Source: Gymnopus androsaceus JB14 (taxonomy: Eukaryota; Basidiomycota; Agaricomycetes; Agaricales; Omphalotaceae). Taken from it: 64,000 nt of DNA. The stretch spans positions 62,001 through 126,000 of the forward strand of contig ML769445.1 in assembly GCA_009733575.1 (NCBI GenBank), written 5' to 3'. Each line of letters begins with the position of its first letter. The first letter of the stretch is position 1. Shown piece by piece: positions 58,003 to 64,000 of the stretch. Both the position numbers and the translations under genes were made by a program. The notes below the pieces were generated by a model. That model was not told the DNA's origin and ran no database searches. It worked only from the letters and a program-made list of their open reading frames with translations.

Positions 58003-59783
58003 TCATCTCGAGTGTTTCGGGACACACGCAGGCTGAGGATCACTCGCTTGAACGATCCAGTCGTCCTGCGGGTCTGCGCCCGGTACAGTGTAAGTCGCTA
58101 TCGGAAGAAGACACATTTCCTAAAAAGGGGTGAATGAGCTTTTAAACGAAACTAATACTGGGATATTGCACGCTCATTTCGAGACTGCAAGCCGGCTTGC
58201 ACTTGAGCCAGGCACTCCAGTCCAACCATGATATTAAACCATCTATATCTTGCTTCCATTGTGTATGCAGCCTACCTACAGTGTCCGAATCGCACTGTCG
58301 ATCTTCCGCGTTATGATTTACGCCGTCCGCCCACATCCTGGTGATAATTCTGCATATCTCGCGATTAGTGTCTTCTATGGCACCTCCCATAAGCCGTTCC
58401 GATGGCGTCAAGTTTTTGAGCGTGGATATAAACCGAGTATGGGCGGTGGCACACGCTTCATGCACTGGTTTAGCCCAAGATCTATCATCTGCAGACCCAT
58501 CGGTTGGCCGAGCAGAGAAAATATCGTAGGGCTGAATCATTCCTCGTAATTGTAGAAAGATCTTTCGTAGGATATCGTTTGATGAATCGTTCTCCGAATT
58601 CAAATCCAGTTGTATCAGTTCCAGACGACCTGAATAGTACTGAACAACTCTGTGGAACATGGACGACCAGTTTATCCCACTGAGTGGGTTGGCCCACTTC
58701 TCCTCAACCAATTCGTCTTCAATCCGAGCTTTGACGGTGACAATGTCGGCTTGACTGATCCCTAGGACCCGGTGCTGGAGCCTATGTTGGCCAAATCTTT
58801 GAGAAACGAGACTAGGCGCGATGGAAAGATCGTAAAATGAAACCAAACGGTGAAAATGGAGCTGAATGCGTGTGTCACCAGGATATTCATCTGTTCGTTT
58901 AGATGACAATATCTCTCCCATTCCTAAAGCATCAAGTGGCAAGCTCCGTGTGTCGTTTGGTATTGGAGGGAAAGGAAATTTATACGGCACTTTGATAGGA
59001 AGCAGGGAGTCGATTTTGAGGCCATTGGAAAAGTCACATAACATAACTTCGCTAGGTATTTTGTCAATGGAGCTCTAAGATCATGATATGTACTCACTGA
59101 GTCGTATGCAGCCTAAAGCAACGCATAATCAGAGCTGGATCTGAACGAAAGAAATGTATAGTCACCTCACAAACCCATCTAACCCAAACCTTTCTCCCCA
59201 ACGACACAACTCCGCAATTCTCAGCGGCTCTTCTTGAGCCTTTTCAGGTATTACTCTTCCCCATGTAATAACATCCTGACTATCAATGGTACCGTTGGGA
59301 AATTTCAGTCCGCTGTATCCGTCGAAATACAACACTCTGAGAGGACGTTCGACGACAAGTGTTAAAAGCCAACATTCCTTGTCGTCCGCCGATAATAGTC
59401 CACAATAGAGCATTGATAATTCGGAATCGAGAGCTGTCCATTCCGGTGTTACGGGAATATGTGGATCACCTCGTCCATGAAAGAGCAGAGTGCCTGCAGG
59501 GATAATTCCTGGTACAATAGCATGCCCTTTTCGAATTTGAGCAAGTAAGACGTAGGATTGGGTGTTGTATATACGCACCGTTTCTATATCTTCTGTTCGG
59601 CCAGCTCATTGTTACAGAATATACAGTATTAAAGATGAGATTGGCTGTATCATTTGGGCTGGGCTCCAAATCAACCCACTGGGAGTCGAGGTCAGCCACA
59701 AACTGAGCTGCTTGAGCAGTAGTGAGCCATGACAATGCCAATAGCACTGGCAGCAACGCAAAGAAAAGATGGCGATTGATCAT
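58003..59783 (-). CDS. Secreted unknown protein, basidiomycete-type family
   Basis: Function unknown. The N-terminus MINRHLFFALLPVLLALSWL with a following TTAQAA cleavage-like site is a typical signal peptide. Then FNTVYSV, a conserved-looking PAGTLLFHGRGDPHIP, and CWLLTLVVERPLRVLYFDGYS. Small exons (around 59088-59104) link to VMLCDFSNGLKIDSLLP. The main exon ends LISWLDWSAWLKCKPACS, and a GTGCAA...TTTTAG intron (about 58128-58179) leads to MCLLPIATYTVPGADPQDDW and a stop at 58003. The paired Cys in KCKPAC and EMC near the end recur in related Agaricomycete proteins of unknown role. The frame near 59590-59600 shifts, either through an indel or a very short intron that I cannot resolve. Confidence 0.6.
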
Positions 59784-60515
59784 CGCAGCTCAGAGATAAG
59801 TTCGACCTGCATATTGAGTTCGCTCATTGGTTGATGAATATCAAGTCATGACACGGGAAGGTAGCACGATTTAACTCATTTTTGAGGATTTCGAGTCCTT
59901 GCGTTTCTTTTCTTTCTTATGTGTCGACGTCCAGTGCGTGTTTGAGATTGCTGTGCCAGATTATAGAAAGAGAGAAATTTAGAAAGAAGAGCAGCAGCCC
60001 GGGCCTTGGGCGCCGGGCAAATGAAGGATGTCACGTTTGCACTTCCCTGCTATCTTGGAGGTCGTCGTCGGCACCTTCTGGCAACAGCTCAACACTCACT
60101 AAATTTTTCAAAATTTCTGAGGACAGTCTTTGAGATAATAGGTATGTGCTCTGAAGATCTTAGAGCTTCCGGATAAGAATTGCGAAAGTTATTCTATACT
60201 GACATTTTGATTTGCATCACTAGGTCGACTATAGTACTAGGAAAGGCCCTAAAATTAGTTACATCGCTGGTCCGCCGTTCCCGCCGATTAACAGGAAAGC
60301 AAGCAAAGCCCCGTGCAGCGGAACCACATGCTCGCGGCAGCATCAGGAAGGATGGAAGGAAGGAAAGAAGTTTAAAGGGGGTCTGGGGGATCCCAGTGTT
60401 CCATGCAGTGGCCGTCACGTCTGGTGCCGCAATCAGAGTCAATAATACTGTAGTTTACTACTTACATAATCTGGATAAGATTTCTTTTTTGGACAGAAGA
60501 ATGAGAGAAAGATGG
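59784..60515. other. Gene-free transition to the right repeat region
   Basis: Promoter of the secreted-protein gene at the left. A GAAGGATGGAAGGAAGGAAA stretch near 60347 is simple repeat. No gene. Confidence 0.35.
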
Positions 60516-61490
60516 TGAGCTTGAAAAGCTCAATTCCATTGCAGATGAGAGAGACATCAGCAAAACCTGGAGGTTCTCCAGGGAGCTCCAGAGTACTCCA
60601 GAGCTCCTGGAGCTCCTGGAGCAGCCAGAGCAAGGTAAGCAGCTCCAGAGTACTCTGGAGCTCTCTGGAGACCACCCATCATTCGACGTTCAGGGTACCA
60701 AACCAATACCAAGCACCATTTAATTAGAGTACATCAATGATCATAACCATGCAACGATAATAGAAAATTTCTATGCATCATTTATTGTCATCATTATATG
60801 CCGCCGAGGCAGAGCAATCTGACTAAGTACTAATACACTATGTAGTAAGCTTATAGTTGCTGTTTCCCAATTTCTGCATCTCCATTTCCCACTCTCCGAG
60901 CCAGCCTCTGCCCCTACAACCATTGAACACTTCTAAATATTGATCAGTTAATGCTGAAAACAAATAAGAACTTACATTGGGAGGAAATAAAGTTGAACGA
61001 AGTTGCGAGAATGGACATTGGAAGGAAATAAGAAAAAAAGTACAAGTCCAACATTGAACTCAGAGTTGAACGGCAACGCCTTTTATATGATGTTTTCCGT
61101 TTACAGCATCGACTGGCATATATATTGACAGTTGAATTATGGCAACCCAACTGCAAAACTCTTAACGTTACTCCAATCAGGACAGTTTTGACAGCTTCAA
61201 CTTAGTTTTGACAGCTTGGACAGCTTCAGAGCAGCCAGAGCAGCCAGAGCACTCCAGAGCATCCATTCAATGCTCTGACCTCTCCAGCGAACTTCCAGGT
61301 TTTGCTGATGGATTGCAGCAGCAAGTCTGCTAGGACCTGCCCCAACAATGAGCACTTGGGTTCCTGATAGCTGACATATTTGAGTTAATGAGCTACAAGA
61401 AACCATAGTACTCATCTTACATGCACTTGAAAGGAATCGAATGACATCAATTGAACATTGGAAAAGCATGGACTAGTTTATGTGTGTATG
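60516..61490 (-). pseudogene. Decayed copy of the monooxygenase 5' end, split by a MITE
   Basis: 60516-60554 and 61311-61490 together align by eye with 9150-9360, i.e. codons around GLAAAISLICNGIEPSKLL, the start codon and about 100 bp of promoter of the FAD monooxygenase. Several changes are CG to CA or TG (CCGACGAT to CCAACAAT). The two parts are separated by a 756-bp CATCAGC-family element. Only this short piece of the gene is present. Confidence 0.8.
60555..61310. mobile_element. CATCAGC-family element, 756 bp, target duplication GA
   Basis: Starts CATCAGCAAAACCTGGAGG and ends CTTCCAGGTTTTGCTGATG, with GA on both sides (60553-60554, 61311-61312). The uninterrupted sequence at 9175-9200 (GATGAGAGAGATTGCAGC) has one GA at this point, which fixes the ends exactly. 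Subterminal repeats are of the CTCCAGAG / GAGCAGCCAGAG type, different from the CATAGCA and CTGTACAG types of other copies. No transposase. Confidence 0.92.
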
Positions 61491-61839
61491 GAATCTCCCT
61501 ACAAAGAACCTTCCTGGAAAGGAACTGAATGAGGGCAGAGCTAACAGGCAGCAGAGTTGAGCTGACTTGGAAGCGTCAGAGCTGTTAGTCTTTGTACCGT
61601 ATTTTATAAGCATCAAGCGTGCAGTGAAAGCTTTCTTGCTGGAAGAAGCCTGCGCTGTACATTCCTTTGGTCCTACATCATTGTCCAGAGATTGAAAGGC
61701 ATCATACAGAAGTGAATCAAATCACGTTGGCTTGCACCAGATGAGTTCTTTGTTGCTTGAATATTAGTTGGAGGAATATCCCAAAGTTTTGGCCTAAATG
61801 ACATTATTGTGGCAGCCTTACACTTACATATTTGGATGA

Positions 61840-62008
61840 CATCAGCAAAACCTGGGTGGTCCCATAGCAAGGTCCCCATCTGTCCAGAACTGGACAGTTC
61901 TATGACTGCTATGGATTGTATTGGAGCTTCTGTACAGTGCTGTAGAGCAACTCATAGCAACTCATAGCAACTCATAGCAATCCATAGTTTACCCAGGTTT
62001 TGCTGATG
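61840..62008. mobile_element. CATCAGC-family MITE, 169 bp, target duplication GA
   Basis: Begins CATCAGCAAAACCTGGGTGG and ends TACCCAGGTTTTGCTGATG, flanked by GA on both sides. It has CCATAGCAAGGTCCCC near the left end as in the 21.6- and 22.0-kb copies, and a threefold tandem ACTCATAGCA near the right end. It lies 65 bp before the ATG of the gene at 62074. Confidence 0.9.
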
Positions 62009-62073
62009 GAGTTCACACAACCCAAATCAAGTGACAAGAACCCAACATTGACCTTGCCCTTCAACCTTCACTG

Positions 62074-62564
62074 ATGGCAAACACACCAGCTCCTCTGCTG
62101 GTCCTCTTCAACACCATTTTTGAGCTTACGAAATGGTTAGACGAAGTTGCTCCCAACACCAAGCCCTTTCTTTGCAGAGATCTAGCACTGTATGCCTATG
62201 GTAATAGGCATACCACACTGTTGGTAAGTCCACATTACTATTTCTTACTAGTATTGAATCTTGACAATGCCTCCAGGACACCAATATTGCATTGGATTTG
62301 TCTTCTTCAAAGCATCCTGTTTTGGGTAAAACTGTGGACATGAACTCTCTGAAGCAGGAGGTGGCAAAAGACAATAGATTCATTGCTGGGCCAAAGATCT
62401 ACATTAAGATGGGGAGTTATGAGGTGCAGATTGATTTTGTCAATGCTCAGATGTTCTGGTCTCCATTCAACACGCCAGATATGATTGATACAGAGTTGAC
62501 GCGGTTCCCATGCTTGAACTTGCAGATGTTGCTGGTTAGCAAACTCAAAAGTGGTCCAGAATGA
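62074..62564 (+). CDS. Unrecognised small protein, possibly nucleotidyltransferase-like
   Basis: Two exons, 62074-62223 and 62277-62564 (GTAAGT...CCAG intron of 53 bp), give an uninterrupted 145-residue frame. It begins MANTPAPLLVLFNTIFELTK and contains RDLALYAYGNRHTTLL-DTNIALDLSSS and later SYEVQIDFVNAQMFWSP. The pattern G-x-R-x-T, D-x-D-like acidic strand, then V-x-I-D-F-V is reminiscent of the nucleotidyltransferase fold found in fungal repeat-rich regions, but the catalytic DxD is not perfect (DTNIALD), so this is a weak inference. It may continue: a second open segment at 62695-62865 (MDLAKQVIEEFWNLMDELEP) could be a further exon. The gene is surrounded by mobile elements. Confidence 0.5.
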
Positions 62565-62694
62565 AGCCAACTGAACAAGTATGAGCATCTGATGAAATAG
62601 AAAAACAATATAGTAGATGCTGCATTTGCTTTGCAGCAATGCATCAATGAAAACCTTGGTCTTGACTACCCTTCATTTCAAGCATCTGGGCCAG

Positions 62695-62865
62695 TGCATG
62701 GACTTAGCAAAGCAGGTCATAGAAGAGTTTTGGAACCTCATGGATGAACTTGAACCCCAACTGATGGAATCAGTCAATGAGATGAAGGAGAATTGGGTGG
62801 CTTTGTTGTCGAGCAGTGGGGATGCTGCAAAGCCTTTCATTGACAAGGTCACTTGTTTGTGTTGA
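62695..62865 (+). CDS. Possible 3' exon or small ORF after the 62.1-kb gene
   Basis: The open segment MDLAKQVIEEFWNLMDELEP...FIDKVTCLC is amphipathic and helix-rich, preceded by a TTGCAG acceptor-like sequence (62632-62637). It may belong to the gene at 62074 through an intron, but I could not join the two in phase without an indel. Not recognised. Confidence 0.3.
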   Translation, partial: CMDLAKQVIEEFWNLMDELEPQLMESVNEMKENWVALLSSSGDAAKPFIDKVTCLC

Positions 62866-64000
62866 ACAGCATGTAAGTCCAAATGGTGAATCACATTACT
62901 AACCAAAGTGTATAAGAGGTTTGAGGTTATAGAAGAGTTGGATTGTCCTGTATGTTTGAGAGACAGTAGTATGTAGAACAATAGAGACTGTAGGTAGAAT
63001 AGCTACAGCTTATATACTAAATATCTAATGAACTATAATTCTAGATGTAATAATAGGCATAGTATTGGTAAGCATACATTTGCATAATAGTCCCTACAAT
63101 GTGGTATATGTATAGACAGTCTGTTGTGTGCAGAATGGTAAGATTAGGGATCCCCACTGTATTGTCCTCCGGTACCACACATGTTCACACTATCATATGT
63201 TGGTATGATCATACTTAGTGGAGTATGTCTGCTAAGTACTCCACTAAGTACATCAATACTGCCATTAAGTACTAATTCCCATATGACATGCTGTATATGC
63301 ATTGTATGCTAGATTAGAGCTGACCATTCAATACTCAAGTTAGTTGTTCAACACTGAAGCAGTGAGCACTGATTAGATCACTACAACAAATCCATACTCA
63401 CTGCATCCATTATATAGTACATACAGCCGTATACATTTTATTATATGGTATTAAAATTCTCAAAAGGCCTTATCAGGCCTTAGTACTTTCACCAGCCTGT
63501 TGGAATATCAAAGGTAAATATATCTTATTGAACTGTACATGGAACGCTTTCTCGTAGTCTCCACTTGTTTGTATCACCATCCCATGCACTCCACTGTTAT
63601 CATCTCGCAGACTCCACTCAGTCTCTCGCCGTATCCACTTGCTCTCTCGTAGTACCCAGTTTACCGTATGCATAAGTAGCCACAAGTATTCACGCAGTAG
63701 CCACCTGCCCGATATATCATTTGTACTTAGGACTGTATATAAGCTTAGGTACTGTACCCTGTAATAACACCGTTGTCCCCCATTGATCTGTGTGATCGCT
63801 ACTACTAAGTCCTGTGTGGACTTACTGCTGCTACTTCCTATTTAGGAATATAACTCTAATACAGCCATGTGTAGTTCACCATGCTGGTGATGTTTGCAAG
63901 CACCATAAGTTTAAAACAAGGCTGGGTAAAAAGTTGACCAGATGGGTGAGGTTTATCTTACTTGTCTACATTATAAGACTTTTCAAGGGCTTATCTGCGA
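62866..64000. other. AT-rich right end, possible LTR
   Basis: No gene. A sequence starting TGTTGGAATATC at 63498, with a TATATAAGC at about 63736 and further AGGAATATAAC at 63844, has the look of a Ty1/copia-type LTR (TGTTGGAAT start, TATA box), but a matching second copy is not in the window. A short inverted repeat (TACTTAGTGGAGTA / TACTCCACTAAGTA) lies at 63211-63249. Confidence 0.3.

Noticed and set aside
61921..61991. Tandem ACTCATAGCA units as a CRISPR-like or satellite array
   Set aside because: Only three units without spacers, inside a MITE of a eukaryotic genome.

Overview
The window looks like nuclear DNA of a filamentous basidiomycete, most likely an Agaricomycete. Genes carry many very short introns (about 48-60 bp), and several families are typical of that group: DENN/SPA polarity protein, NB-ARC/TPR NTPase, DUF6533-type membrane protein, large F-box families and basidiomycete-only secreted proteins. 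I cannot name the species.

Layout. 0-13.8 kb is gene-dense: a partial unknown gene, ribosomal protein P0, trehalose-6-phosphate synthase, a HExxH zincin-like protein, an FAD monooxygenase, an NmrA-like oxidoreductase, an 86-residue protein and a damaged DUF6533-like membrane protein. 14-32.4 kb is a repeat island poor in CpG. It holds a broken NB-ARC/TPR gene split by a hAT element with a perfect 8-bp target duplication, a partial second copy of that gene, several terminal-inverted-repeat elements, foldback elements, a duplicated 1.2-1.4 kb repeat, two nearly identical F-box genes and a 25-N gap. 32.5-33.1 kb is ribosomal protein uL15, followed by an inverted Ca2+-ATPase fragment and a decaying F-box array (34.8-39.4 kb). 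39.5-42.9 kb is an Afi1/MesA-type DENN protein. 42.9-49 kb holds no gene I recognise. 49-59.8 kb is again gene-dense: PMC1-type Ca2+-ATPase, proteasome subunit Rpn7, Bsd2/Ndfip-type adaptor and a secreted unknown protein. 60-64 kb is a second repeat-rich stretch with more mobile elements and one small unrecognised gene.

The most interesting result is a family of short mobile elements whose ends read CATCAGCAAAACCTGG / CCAGGTTTTGCTGATG. Five copies show perfect 2-bp target duplications that are not TA (TG, CA, TG, GA, GA). Two insertions can be compared with an uninterrupted paralogous sequence inside this same window, which fixes the element ends. Interiors vary widely, from a near-perfect 138-bp hairpin to about 1.1 kb. 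No transposase is visible, so an autonomous partner must lie elsewhere.

Quality caution. Single-base frameshifts recur in conserved housekeeping genes (P0, TPS1, Rpn7, Ca2+-ATPase, Afi1), where restoring one base restores the family sequence. I read most of these as assembly indels, so broken reading frames in the hypothetical genes should not be taken as proof of pseudogenes. The shared stop codon in both NB-ARC copies and the hAT insertion are independent of this.
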